Shown: positions 9,166-17,121 of the stretch, in pieces | Position numbering within the stretch: the first letter of the stretch is position 1 | Layout: each line of letters begins with the position of its first letter | Assembly (NCBI RefSeq): GCF_013415105.1 | Contig: NZ_JACCDF010000001.1 | Span: 124,001 to 188,000 of the forward strand | Direction of reading: 5' to 3' | From: Vreelandella salicampi | GTDB taxonomy: Bacteria > Pseudomonadota > Gammaproteobacteria > Pseudomonadales > Halomonadaceae | DNA length: 64,000 nt | Made by a program: the position numbers and the translations under genes | The notes under the pieces: model-generated | What the model saw: the letters and a program-made list of their open reading frames with translations, nothing else | The model's database searches: none | What the model was told of the DNA's origin: nothing

Positions 9166-10329
9166 ATGCTCAACCCTAGCGCATCTCATTCTGCTAAACC
9201 CAAAAGCAGCGCCAATCAACCTTCTTTGCCAAGCCAGCCTGAGGCGCTTTCAACCGAGACGCTTGCAGGTCTTGCCGATGACATCAAACGTTGGGGTGGC
9301 GAACTAGGTTTTCAGCAGGTCGGTATTACCGACACCGAGCTTGCCGACCACGAGCAGTACCTCAATACGTGGCTGGATCACGGCTACCACGGCGAAATGG
9401 GGTTTATGGCCAAACATGGTACTAAGCGGACTCGCCCTGCTGAGTTGGAACCTGGCACACAACGTGTGATTAGCGTTCGCATGGATTATCTCCCGGCTGA
9501 CGTTGAAAACGTCAAGCAACTCCAAACGCCTGAGCGTGCCTATATTTCACGTTATGCCTTAGGGCGCGATTATCACAAATTGATGCGCAAACGCTTAGCC
9601 TATCTCGCAAAAAAAATTGAACAAGCGGTCGGCTCCTTCGGTTACCGCGCCTTTGTCGACTCTGCTCCGGTAATGGAGCGCGCCTTGGCGCAAAAAGCTG
9701 GCATCGGCTGGTTTGGCAAAAATGCCATGCTGCTGACCCCAAAAGCAGGATCACTGTTTTTCCTCGGTGAGCTCTACACCGACCTACCGCTGCCGATTGA
9801 CCCACCTTTCACCCACGAACACTGCGGCAGCTGCGATGCCTGCCAGCGCGTTTGCCCCACCGGGGCAATCGTGGCGGATAAAGTCGTCGATTCGCGCAAG
9901 TGCATCTCGTATCTCACCATTGAGCTTCACGGCGCGATTCCACTCGAATACCGCCGTGCTATGGGCAATCGCATATACGGCTGTGACGACTGCCAACTCT
10001 TTTGTCCCTTCACCCGCTTTACCCAACCAACGCAAGAAGCAGATTTTCACCCGCGCCACGATCTTGACCGCGCTGAGCTCCTCACCCTTTTCGCTTGGAG
10101 CGAAAAGGAATTTCTGGACAAAACCGCCGGCAGCGCGATCCGCCGCATCGGCTATCCTCGTTGGCTGCGCAATCTCGCCGTGGCGTTGGGCAATGCCCCA
10201 TGGAGTGAGGCAGTGGACGCCGCACTCTGGGCACGCCGAAGCTTCCCCAATGCCTTAGTGCGCGAGCACGTCGCCTGGGCGCTGGCCGAGCAGCGCCAAA
10301 AACGTCACGCACGCATCGCGACAGCCTAG
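9166..10329 (+). CDS. queG: Epoxyqueuosine reductase QueG
   Basis: QueG reduces epoxyqueuosine to queuosine at tRNA position 34 using cobalamin and two [4Fe-4S] clusters. Cluster-binding sequences CGSCDACQRVCPTGAI and YGCDDCQLFCPF are both present, as is the GFGYR/FVDS-type segment and the catalytic-region VDSAPVMERALAQKAGIGW. The protein has 387 residues, with about 30 extra N-terminal Ser/Pro-rich residues compared with E. coli. No clear ribosome site precedes the ATG, so the start is less certain than the identity. It is convergent with orn, three nucleotides apart. Confidence 0.94.
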   Translation: MLNPSASHSAKPKSSANQPSLPSQPEALSTETLAGLADDIKRWGGELGFQQVGITDTELADHEQYLNTWLDHGYHGEMGFMAKHGTKRTRPAELEPGTQRVISVRMDYLPADVENVKQLQTPERAYISRYALGRDYHKLMRKRLAYLAKKIEQAVGSFGYRAFVDSAPVMERALAQKAGIGWFGKNAMLLTPKAGSLFFLGELYTDLPLPIDPPFTHEHCGSCDACQRVCPTGAIVADKVVDSRKCISYLTIELHGAIPLEYRRAMGNRIYGCDDCQLFCPFTRFTQPTQEADFHPRHDLDRAELLTLFAWSEKEFLDKTAGSAIRRIGYPRWLRNLAVALGNAPWSEAVDAALWARRSFPNALVREHVAWALAEQRQKRHARIATA

Positions 10330-10332
10330 CGC

Positions 10333-10914
10333 TCACTCCTCCTCGTCGGAGGTAACATCCACGCGCAAAAAAGTATTGCGATAGTGCGCCAGCTCATCGA
10401 TAGACTCTTTAATATCGTCCATCGCCAAGTGCACATTGCGTTTTTTAAAGCCGGCAGTGGCGCCGGGATTCCAGCGCTTAGCAAGCTCTTTAAGAGTCGA
10501 CACATCCAAGTTGCGGTAGTGAAAAAAGGCCAACAGCTCGGGCATTTCGCGCTCTAAAAAACGCCGGTCCTGATGAATGCTGTTGCCGCACATGGGCGAT
10601 GAGCCTGGCACCGCGTACTGCTGCAAAAACGCCAGCGTTTCGCGCTCTGCCCTTGCGGTATCGGTTTGGCTCGCCTTAACGCGCGCCGTGAGTCCCGACT
10701 CTCCGTGCGTTTTGGTGCACCACTCATCCATACTGTCCAGCAGGTTGTCAGGCTGTTTTACTGCGATGACCGGGCCTTCTGCCACGACATTTAATTCAGC
10801 ATCGGTGATCAGCGTGGCCACCTCGATGATGCGCTCTTTCTGTGGGTCGAGGCCGGTCATTTCCAGGTCGATCCAAACCAGCAAATCTTTGCGTGGCGCG
10901 CGCGTTTCGCTCAT
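10333..10914 (-). CDS. orn: Oligoribonuclease
   Basis: Orn degrades di- and short oligoribonucleotides (including pGpG from cyclic-di-GMP turnover) to mononucleotides and is usually essential in gammaproteobacteria. The DEDDh acidic residues are visible in [10 protein letters not shown], the middle region [14 protein letters not shown] and [12 protein letters not shown] start it at the ATG at 10914, giving 193 residues and a GGGGAG ribosome site; the longer frame adds unrelated residues reaching back into the intergenic region. It is divergent from rsgA, as in E. coli. Confidence 0.95.
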   Translation of the reverse strand: MSETRAPRKDLLVWIDLEMTGLDPQKERIIEVATLITDAELNVVAEGPVIAVKQPDNLLDSMDEWCTKTHGESGLTARVKASQTDTARAERETLAFLQQYAVPGSSPMCGNSIHQDRRFLEREMPELLAFFHYRNLDVSTLKELAKRWNPGATAGFKKRNVHLAMDDIKESIDELAHYRNTFLRVDVTSDEEE

Positions 10915-10973
10915 GCTCAACTCCCCTTTCACTCGATAGCGGCCAAATAGCCCCACCAACAAAATAAAAATCC

Positions 10974-10994
10974 GTACAATACGCGTTATTGTAC
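10974..10994. promoter_or_regulatory. Inverted repeat between orn and rsgA
   Basis: GTACAATA and TATTGTAC form a perfect 8-bp inverted repeat around CGCGT in the 151-nt divergent region. Each arm contains TACAAT, five of six bases of a -10 hexamer, one facing each gene. No good -35 is visible on either side, so a shared operator or paired promoters is inference. Confidence 0.4.
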
Positions 10995-11065
10995 CTATGA
11001 ATACCCGTTTGAATACGTGTTCATCGACACGTTTACTGATAAGCGGTACCGACGACCAGGTGGCC

Positions 11066-12136
11066 ATGAGCAAACGTAAATTAAGCCGGCAGCAGCGCTG
11101 GCGGGTCGAAAAGATTCAAGCCGAACGCGAAAAACGGGCTGAAAAGCGCGGGGTAGAAGAATCCGAGAAACTCGCCGCCGGGGAGTATGGCGCCGAGCAG
11201 CCCGGCCGCGTGATCGCCCACTTTGGTCGCACCTTAGAGGTGCAAGATGCCGAGCGTACGCCCGTGCGCTGCCACCTACGCGCCAACCTTGAGGGGATGG
11301 TGACCGGCGATTGGGTAATTTGGCGCGCTGGCCAAGATGGCTCAGGGGTTGTGGTCGCGCGCACCGAACGCGACAGCGTGCTAACACGCCCCGACGCGCG
11401 CGGTCAGCTCAAACCGGTCGCCGCGAATATCGATCAAATCCTGATCGTCTTCGCGACGGAGCCAACCCCCCACGCCAACCTGATTGATCGCTATCTTGTC
11501 GCCGCCGAAGCCACGGGCATTGCCCCGGTGCTGGTGCTCAACAAGGTTGACCTGCTGCCGGAAGGCGACGGCGAGCTAGGCGAGCTGCTAGCGCGCTACC
11601 AAGCGCTTGGCTACCCCGTGGTGCGCACCACAACCGCCACCGAGGCCGGTTTGACAGCTCTTCGCGAGCAGCTCGCCGGGCGAACGTCGGTGTTCGTGGG
11701 GCAAAGTGGCGTAGGCAAATCCTCGCTAATTGACCGCCTTCTACCGGAGGAGACCCTCCGCATAGGGGCGCTCTCTGAAGAATCACGCAAAGGCACGCAC
11801 ACTACGACCACCGCCCGACTCTACACCCTGTATGAATCCAACATGGACAACGAGAACAGCGCCAACGAAAACAAGGTCAACGAAAACAAGGTCAACGGCG
11901 AGTTGATCGATTCCCCGGGTATTCGCGAATTCGGGCTAACGCACCTTGACGAAGAGACGGTGACCGACGGGTTTATTGAGTTTCGCCCTTTCCTGGGCCA
12001 CTGCCGCTTTCGTGACTGCCGCCATATCAACGAGCCGGGCTGTGCTTTACTAAATGCCGTGGAGGCAGGCAAGATTCATCCACAACGTTTTGCCAGCTAC
12101 CGGCGTATTCTCGCCAGCTTGGACACTGATCGCTAA
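11066..12136 (+). CDS. rsgA: Small ribosomal subunit biogenesis GTPase RsgA
   Basis: RsgA is a circularly permuted GTPase that checks late 30S maturation. After a basic N-terminal tail and an OB fold, the G motifs appear in the permuted order NKVDL (G4), [12 protein letters not shown] (G1) and [11 protein letters not shown] (G3); the C-terminal zinc knuckle is [14 protein letters not shown]. The start at 11066 ([12 protein letters not shown]) has AGGTGG upstream; the frame is open 23 codons further. Odd: between the G2 region (THTTTTARL) and G3 there is an insertion of three 5-residue units ([15 protein letters not shown]). The protein has 356 residues. Downstream genes are the rhodanese and psd. 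Confidence 0.94.
   Translation: MSKRKLSRQQRWRVEKIQAEREKRAEKRGVEESEKLAAGEYGAEQPGRVIAHFGRTLEVQDAERTPVRCHLRANLEGMVTGDWVIWRAGQDGSGVVVARTERDSVLTRPDARGQLKPVAANIDQILIVFATEPTPHANLIDRYLVAAEATGIAPVLVLNKVDLLPEGDGELGELLARYQALGYPVVRTTTATEAGLTALREQLAGRTSVFVGQSGVGKSSLIDRLLPEETLRIGALSEESRKGTHTTTTARLYTLYESNMDNENSANENKVNENKVNGELIDSPGIREFGLTHLDEETVTDGFIEFRPFLGHCRFRDCRHINEPGCALLNAVEAGKIHPQRFASYRRILASLDTDR
11848..11892 (+). repeat. Three in-frame 15-bp tandem repeats inside rsgA
   Basis: Two identical units CAACGAAAACAAGGT (11863-11877 and 11878-11892) follow a degenerate copy (11848-11862). They encode repeated Asn-Glu-Asn-rich pentapeptides and add residues between GTPase motifs G2 and G3 without breaking the frame. 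Confidence 0.9.
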
Positions 12137-12148
12137 AGGAGCTCCGCC

Positions 12149-13003
12149 ATGTCAGCCACCTCCCCCTCTGCTCAGCACGGCTCAGAAGCCAACCTATTAC
12201 CGCTGATTGTCGAGCCCGAGCAGCTTTACGCACACCTTGACCAACCGGAGCTGTTGATTATCGATGTGCCAGCTAATGCTGAAAGCTACGGTGAAGGCCA
12301 TGTCCCTGGCGCGATTTTTCTCGATTTTCGTCATCTGATGCATGGTGCTGGGCCAGTACCCAATGACGTACCCGAAGTGGAAGCGCTCTCACGGCTGTTT
12401 AGTGCTTTAGGTCTCACCCGTGATACCCACGTGGTAGCCTACGACGACGAAGGCGGCGGCTGGGCGGCGAGGCTTTTGTGGACACTAGAACTGATAGGCC
12501 ATACCCGTTACTCCTACTTAAACGGCGGCATTCACGCGTGGCGCGGTGAAGGCCTTCCTGAAAGCACTTCTCCCAGCGCCCCAACGCCGAACGAGTATCA
12601 CGCCGAGATACTTAACCCGCAGGTGCTTATTACCTGTGACGAAATCAAAGAGCGGCTCGACGACAGACAGTTCGCCATCTGGGATGCGCGCTCAAGCGGC
12701 GAGTACAACGGCGAAATGGGCAACAACAAGCACTTAGGTCACATCCCGGGCGCGGTCAATATGGATTGGCTCAACGCGATGGACCGCGAACGCAATCTGC
12801 GCATCCGCGACTACGCCGAGCTTGTCACCGAGCTTGAAGCGATGGGGTTAACCGCGGAAATGGAAATTGCCACCCACTGCCAGAGCCACCACCGCAGCAG
12901 CTTCACCTGGTTGGTGGGCAAGGCGCTGGGTTATAACATGCGCGGCTATGCTGGCTCCTGGGGCGAGTGGGGCAACCGCGACGATACCCTGATCGAGAAG
13001 TGA
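12149..13003 (+). CDS. sseA: Two-domain rhodanese sulfurtransferase
   Basis: This is a tandem rhodanese protein of 284 residues that would transfer sulfane sulfur from thiosulfate or 3-mercaptopyruvate to an acceptor. The first domain (about 25-140) is non-catalytic and contains the usual [20 protein letters not shown] start. The second (about 165-280) carries the catalytic Cys in [14 protein letters not shown]. The active-site loop CQSHHRS differs from both the CRKGVT (thiosulfate) and CGSGVT (mercaptopyruvate) types, so the substrate is uncertain. The ATG is preceded by AAGGAG. It sits 12 nt after rsgA and 28 nt before psd, and is probably in one operon with both. Confidence 0.85.
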   Translation: MSATSPSAQHGSEANLLPLIVEPEQLYAHLDQPELLIIDVPANAESYGEGHVPGAIFLDFRHLMHGAGPVPNDVPEVEALSRLFSALGLTRDTHVVAYDDEGGGWAARLLWTLELIGHTRYSYLNGGIHAWRGEGLPESTSPSAPTPNEYHAEILNPQVLITCDEIKERLDDRQFAIWDARSSGEYNGEMGNNKHLGHIPGAVNMDWLNAMDRERNLRIRDYAELVTELEAMGLTAEMEIATHCQSHHRSSFTWLVGKALGYNMRGYAGSWGEWGNRDDTLIEK

Positions 13004-13031
13004 ACCAATCAAAAAAAGTGATAACACGACC

Positions 13032-13865
13032 GTGACCGTTTCCCAAAAAGTCTTTGCGTTGATGCAATACCCATTGCCCCACCACGGCCTCTCCCGACTA
13101 GTGGGTAAATTTGCCGAGTGCGACAACCCGTGGCTTAAAAACACGCTGATCAACGCCTTTATCCGGCGTTTTAACGTAGACATGAGCCAAGCGCTGGAGC
13201 CCGACCCCACCGCTTATGCGACATTCAACGACTTTTTCACTCGCCCGCTGAAAGCAGATGCCCGCCCTATGGGGGAAGGCATCATTAGCCCCGCCGACGG
13301 CACGCTATCGCAATACGGCGCTCTTCGCGCCGGGCAGCTGGTGCAGGCCAAGGGCCACACCTTCTCGGCCCAGACACTGCTCGGCGGCGATGCCGAATTG
13401 GCAGAAACCTTTCTCGGCGGAAGTTTTGCCACAGTGTATCTATCACCTAAGGATTATCACCGCGTACACATGCCGATAACCGGCACGTTGCGCGAGATGA
13501 TTTACGTACCGGGGCGGCTTTTTTCTGTCAATGAAGCAACCGCCAAGCACGTGCCCTATCTCTTCGCCCGCAACGAGCGTCTAGTGTGTATCTTTGATAC
13601 CGAGTGCGGCCCGCTTGCCATGGTGCTGGTCGGCGCGATGATTGTGGCTGCTATTGAGACCGTATGGGCGGGGCAAATCACGCCGCTTTCCGGCGCCCCG
13701 CAGCGTACATGTTTCGATAAGCCGATCACGCTGGAAAAAGGCGCCGAAATGGGGCGCTTCAAACTTGGATCGACGGTGGTCATGGTCTTCGCCAAGCCGG
13801 TCAATTTTGAAGATACCCGAACTGGCAGTATGGTGCAGATGGGCCAAGCGCTGGGCGATGTTTAA
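13032..13865 (+). CDS. psd: Phosphatidylserine decarboxylase proenzyme
   Basis: Psd makes phosphatidylethanolamine from phosphatidylserine at the inner membrane. The chain self-cleaves at the LGST motif ([12 protein letters not shown], near residue 240) to form the pyruvoyl cofactor. Other family segments are [23 protein letters not shown] and the [15 protein letters not shown] region. The protein has 277 residues, a usual length. The start is a GTG at 13032; its ribosome site is poor, and translational coupling to the rhodanese gene is possible. It is convergent with epmA, three nucleotides apart, with no terminator between them. Confidence 0.95.
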   Translation: MTVSQKVFALMQYPLPHHGLSRLVGKFAECDNPWLKNTLINAFIRRFNVDMSQALEPDPTAYATFNDFFTRPLKADARPMGEGIISPADGTLSQYGALRAGQLVQAKGHTFSAQTLLGGDAELAETFLGGSFATVYLSPKDYHRVHMPITGTLREMIYVPGRLFSVNEATAKHVPYLFARNERLVCIFDTECGPLAMVLVGAMIVAAIETVWAGQITPLSGAPQRTCFDKPITLEKGAEMGRFKLGSTVVMVFAKPVNFEDTRTGSMVQMGQALGDV

Positions 13866-13868
13866 TCG

Positions 13869-14849
13869 CTAGCAGTTCGGCGTCGAGAACGTCAGCACGT
13901 CTTCCAGGCGTGCTTTACCCAGCGCCAGCTGAATCAGGCGATCAATGCCCAGCGCCACGCCAGCGCTTTCCGGCATTCCGTGCTCCAGAGCACTAAGCAA
14001 CCGCTCATCCATATCTACTTCGCCAAGCCCCAGGTGACGCCGCTCGGCGTTGTCCTCAACGAAACGGGCACGCTGCTCGGCGGCGTCGGTCAATTCATCG
14101 TAGCCGTTCGCCAGCTCAATGCCGTCCAGGTACAGCTCAAAGCGCGATGCGACCCACTCGCCGTCAGCATCCTGATGGCGACGCGCCAGCGCCGCCTGGC
14201 TCGCCGGGTAGTCGACGACCACGCTTAATTCATTGCGCCCAAGATGGGGCTCAATCACCATGCTCATCAACAAGTCCAGGCAGGTATCGCGCCCTTCATC
14301 CGCCAAGGTATGGGCCGACATTTGGCCGTGCTCCGCCGCCAGCCTTCTCAGCGTTTCAAGCGAGGTAGTAAACGGATCGAGCGCTAAATGGGTGTGAAAC
14401 AGCGCCCGGTAACGGTAATGCACCACCGGACCGTGAAAACGCGGCAGAATAGTAGCTACTAGCGTGGCGGTTTCATCGATCATTTCAGCCAAAGAACACC
14501 CCGGGCGGTACCACTCCAGCATAGTGAATTCAATGTTGTGCCGAGCACCCACTTCACCGTCGCGGAAACTCTTTGCCAATTGGAAAATCGGACCGCTGCC
14601 CGCAGCAAGCAGCCGCTTCATATGAAATTCCGGCGAGGTTTGCAGCCACAGCCGACGCTGGCCTCTATCGGTACGCGCCATCGTTGAAAGCGAGACCAGA
14701 TGGACATCGGTGCTACCGCCCTGACCCAGCACCGGCGTTTCCACCTCAAGTACTTCGCGCGCAGAGAAAAAACGGCGCACGCTAGCCAGTAAACGGGCTC
14801 GCTCACGCAATGTCTCGATATCTGCCGTCGGTCGCCAATTTTCCTTCAT
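13869..14849 (-). CDS. epmA: EF-P lysine lysyltransferase EpmA
   Basis: EpmA (PoxA/GenX) is a class II lysyl-tRNA synthetase-like enzyme without an anticodon domain; it attaches (R)-beta-lysine to Lys34 of EF-P. The 326 residues show class II motif 2 around FRDGEVGARHNIEFTMLEWYRPG and motif 3 as GVALGIDRLIQLALG. The ATG has GGAGAG upstream. It follows efp on the same strand with a weak terminator hairpin between, and epmB is divergent, so writer, mutase and target are adjacent. Confidence 0.95.
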   Translation of the reverse strand: MKENWRPTADIETLRERARLLASVRRFFSAREVLEVETPVLGQGGSTDVHLVSLSTMARTDRGQRRLWLQTSPEFHMKRLLAAGSGPIFQLAKSFRDGEVGARHNIEFTMLEWYRPGCSLAEMIDETATLVATILPRFHGPVVHYRYRALFHTHLALDPFTTSLETLRRLAAEHGQMSAHTLADEGRDTCLDLLMSMVIEPHLGRNELSVVVDYPASQAALARRHQDADGEWVASRFELYLDGIELANGYDELTDAAEQRARFVEDNAERRHLGLGEVDMDERLLSALEHGMPESAGVALGIDRLIQLALGKARLEDVLTFSTPNC

Positions 14850-14860
14850 TGGCTACTCTC

Positions 14861-14891
14861 CAAATATAAAGCCACGCGCAGTGGCGTGGCT
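14861..14891 (-). terminator. Hairpin terminator between efp and epmA
   Basis: Reading the minus strand, AGCCACGC pairs with GCGTGGCT around a six-base loop (14870-14891) and is followed by TTTATATTTG. It lies after the efp stop and before epmA, so it probably reduces read-through and keeps epmA lower than efp. Confidence 0.7.
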
Positions 14892-14918
14892 GTCAATATA
14901 AAGCGTCCTTGGAGCCGC

Positions 14919-15485
14919 TTAGGCACGCGAGACGTATTCACCACTGCGCGTATCAATCTTGAGGACTTCCCCCTCGTTGATAAACAGTGGCACACGCACC
15001 ACCGCCCCGGAAGACAACGTTGCTGGTTTGGACCCGCCTTGGGCAGTGTCTCCCTTCAAGCCGGGATCGGTTTCGACCACTTCAAGCTCGATAAAATTCG
15101 GTGGTGATACCTGAATCGCGTTATCGTTCCACAGCGTTACCGTGTAAGGCGCTTGCTCTTTCAGCCACTTCTCGGTGTCGCCGAGCGCTTTCTTTTCCAC
15201 CGCATACTGCTCGAAGGAACCGTCGGTTTTCATGAAGTACCACATTTCGCTATCGTTGTAGAGATATTCCATCTCCAACTCCATGACGTCGGCACCCTCT
15301 AACGAATCACCCGATTTAAAGGTGCGCTCCCCTACGCGGCCGGTCATCAGATTACGCAGCTTAACGCGGTTAAAGGCTTGGCCTTTGCCCGGCTTAACCA
15401 GCTCATTCTCTATGATCGAGCAAGGATCGCCGTCGAGCATTACTTTCAAACCGCCCTTGAATTCGTTGGTAGAATAGTTCGCCAT
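14919..15485 (-). CDS. efp: Translation elongation factor P
   Basis: EF-P relieves ribosomes stalled at polyproline stretches by entering the E site. The 188 residues match the E. coli length. Lys34 sits in KPGKGQAF, the sequence modified by EpmA/EpmB, and the C-terminal OB domains contain the [17 protein letters not shown] signature. I use the ATG at 15485 ([12 protein letters not shown]) with GAGAGG upstream, rather than an upstream in-frame ATG four codons earlier. It is divergent from epmB. Confidence 0.97.
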   Translation of the reverse strand: MANYSTNEFKGGLKVMLDGDPCSIIENELVKPGKGQAFNRVKLRNLMTGRVGERTFKSGDSLEGADVMELEMEYLYNDSEMWYFMKTDGSFEQYAVEKKALGDTEKWLKEQAPYTVTLWNDNAIQVSPPNFIELEVVETDPGLKGDTAQGGSKPATLSSGAVVRVPLFINEGEVLKIDTRSGEYVSRA

Positions 15486-15592
15486 ATTGCCTCTCAATGA
15501 TGCGTTTCAGTAACGTGAGGCGCCACGTGTCGCTTTGCCTCTAATGATCGTTTTGGAATAAGTGCGCGCATAATAACCCGAAGGAGGGCTTT

Positions 15593-16612
15593 TTGCAGGA
15601 GAACATCATTATTGCTGACAAGGGCCCCACGAGCCAAACAGGGTCCTGGCAACAACAGCTCTCGCAAGCGGTTCGCGACCCAGCGGTCCTTTGCCAGCGC
15701 CTGGGGCTCAGCGATAAATGGCTGCCCGGCGCTCGCACCGGGCATCAGCTGTTCGAGGTTTGCGTGCCCGACGCCTATTTGTCGCGTATAGCGCCAGGCG
15801 ACACCGGGGACCCACTGCTGAGCCAGGTGCTACCGCTCGACGACGAAGCCCTCATCCTGCCGGGGTACGTCGCCGACCCGCTTGAGGAAGCCGACCATCA
15901 GCCGGCCAGCGGCCTGATTCACAAGTATGCTGGCCGGGTACTACTGATCGCCAGCCCTAACTGTGCCATCAACTGCCGCTACTGCTTTCGCCGCCATTTC
16001 CCCTACAGCGACAACTCGCCTTCCCGGGCCCAGTGGCAACAAGCGCTTGACTATCTGCGCGCCGACACCACCATACAGGAGGCGATTCTTTCCGGCGGCG
16101 ACCCGCTTGCCGCCAATGATCGTCAACTGGCCTGGCTTGTCGGCGAGTTAGAGCAGATCCCTCATCTTAAGCGGCTGCGTATTCACACCCGGCTACCGGT
16201 GGTGATTCCCGACCGCGTCGATACCTTGCTGCTCGACTGGCTGAAAAGCACTCGCCTGCAAAAGGTCGTGGTGCTGCATATCAACCACGCTAACGAGATC
16301 GACCAAGCAGTGGTGGATGCTTGCACGCGCCTGACACAAGCCGGTGCGACGCTACTCAACCAAAGCGTGCTGCTGCGCGATGTGAACGATAGCGTCACTA
16401 CCCTGGCCGCGCTTTCTGAACGACTTTTCGAAGCAGGGGTGCTGCCCTACTACTTGCATGTCTTAGACCCCGTTCAAGGCGCCGCACATTTTGATGTGCC
16501 GGATAGCGAAGCACGAGAGCTAGTTGCTGAGCTTCGCAATCACTTACCGGGGTTTTTAATGCCGCGCCTAGTACGTGAAATCCCCGGCGAAGGGAGTAAA
16601 ACGCCGATTTAA
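15593..16612 (+). CDS. epmB: EF-P (R)-beta-lysine 2,3-aminomutase EpmB
   Basis: EpmB is a radical-SAM, PLP-dependent aminomutase that converts (S)-alpha-lysine to (R)-beta-lysine for EF-P modification. The radical-SAM cysteines are in NCAINCRYCFRRHFPY, with SGGDPLAANDRQL and HINHANEID further on. It has 339 residues. The start is TTG at 15593: AAGGAGG (15581-15587) lies five bases before it and there is no ATG in position, so the ribosome site decides the start. It is divergent from efp. Confidence 0.95.
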   Translation: MQENIIIADKGPTSQTGSWQQQLSQAVRDPAVLCQRLGLSDKWLPGARTGHQLFEVCVPDAYLSRIAPGDTGDPLLSQVLPLDDEALILPGYVADPLEEADHQPASGLIHKYAGRVLLIASPNCAINCRYCFRRHFPYSDNSPSRAQWQQALDYLRADTTIQEAILSGGDPLAANDRQLAWLVGELEQIPHLKRLRIHTRLPVVIPDRVDTLLLDWLKSTRLQKVVVLHINHANEIDQAVVDACTRLTQAGATLLNQSVLLRDVNDSVTTLAALSERLFEAGVLPYYLHVLDPVQGAAHFDVPDSEARELVAELRNHLPGFLMPRLVREIPGEGSKTPI

Positions 16613-16745
16613 TGATCGCTTTTTACAGCTAAATACGGCGCCTGAGTCGAAAAAATCACGTTCTCTGCTACCGTTATAGGGTTAATCATTTTCTTAGGCT
16701 TTTGTCTTATTGTCATGCCAATATTTTCAAGGAGGGAATAATGCC

Positions 16746-17111
16746 ATGTCGACAACACGCTCGTCTCGACTGGGCGCTATCGTGCTGCTAATAGCTTCGC
16801 TTGCCGGGCTGGCTATCGCTCTCTACGCCTACTTCACGCCATTGACCGGGGTCACAGGGACACTTGGTGCACTTGTGGCCACTGTGGCCTGTCTTGCCCT
16901 TGTGGTAATGGCACTGCTTCTCGCTGTCATAAAAAGTCGTGGTGCTTCCATCGCACTACGGGTACTTATTCTGCTGGGTCTCGCCGGTACGTTTCTCGCT
17001 GGGCTGCTTCTGCATCAGTGGTGGATTGGCGTCGCGATGGTTGTCGGTCTAATAGGCCTGATTCTCGATATGGTTCGCCCATCATCACAAGTCCATCCCA
17101 CCCAAGCCTGA
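16746..17111 (+). CDS. Small four-helix membrane protein paired with the PQQ dehydrogenase
   Basis: I do not recognise a named family with certainty. The 121 residues form four hydrophobic helices (about 8-30, 36-60, 66-86 and 90-108) with a short hydrophilic C-terminus. AAGGAGGG (16729-16736) precedes the ATG at 16746 and fixes this start over the longer open frame. It ends 10 nt before the PQQ dehydrogenase. In E. coli Gcd an N-terminal membrane anchor of about five helices is fused to the propeller; here a free membrane protein followed by a soluble propeller looks like the split equivalent, acting as anchor or quinone-facing subunit. That role is inference. Confidence 0.75.
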   Translation: MSTTRSSRLGAIVLLIASLAGLAIALYAYFTPLTGVTGTLGALVATVACLALVVMALLLAVIKSRGASIALRVLILLGLAGTFLAGLLLHQWWIGVAMVVGLIGLILDMVRPSSQVHPTQA

Positions 17112-17121
17112 GGAGCCGCCC

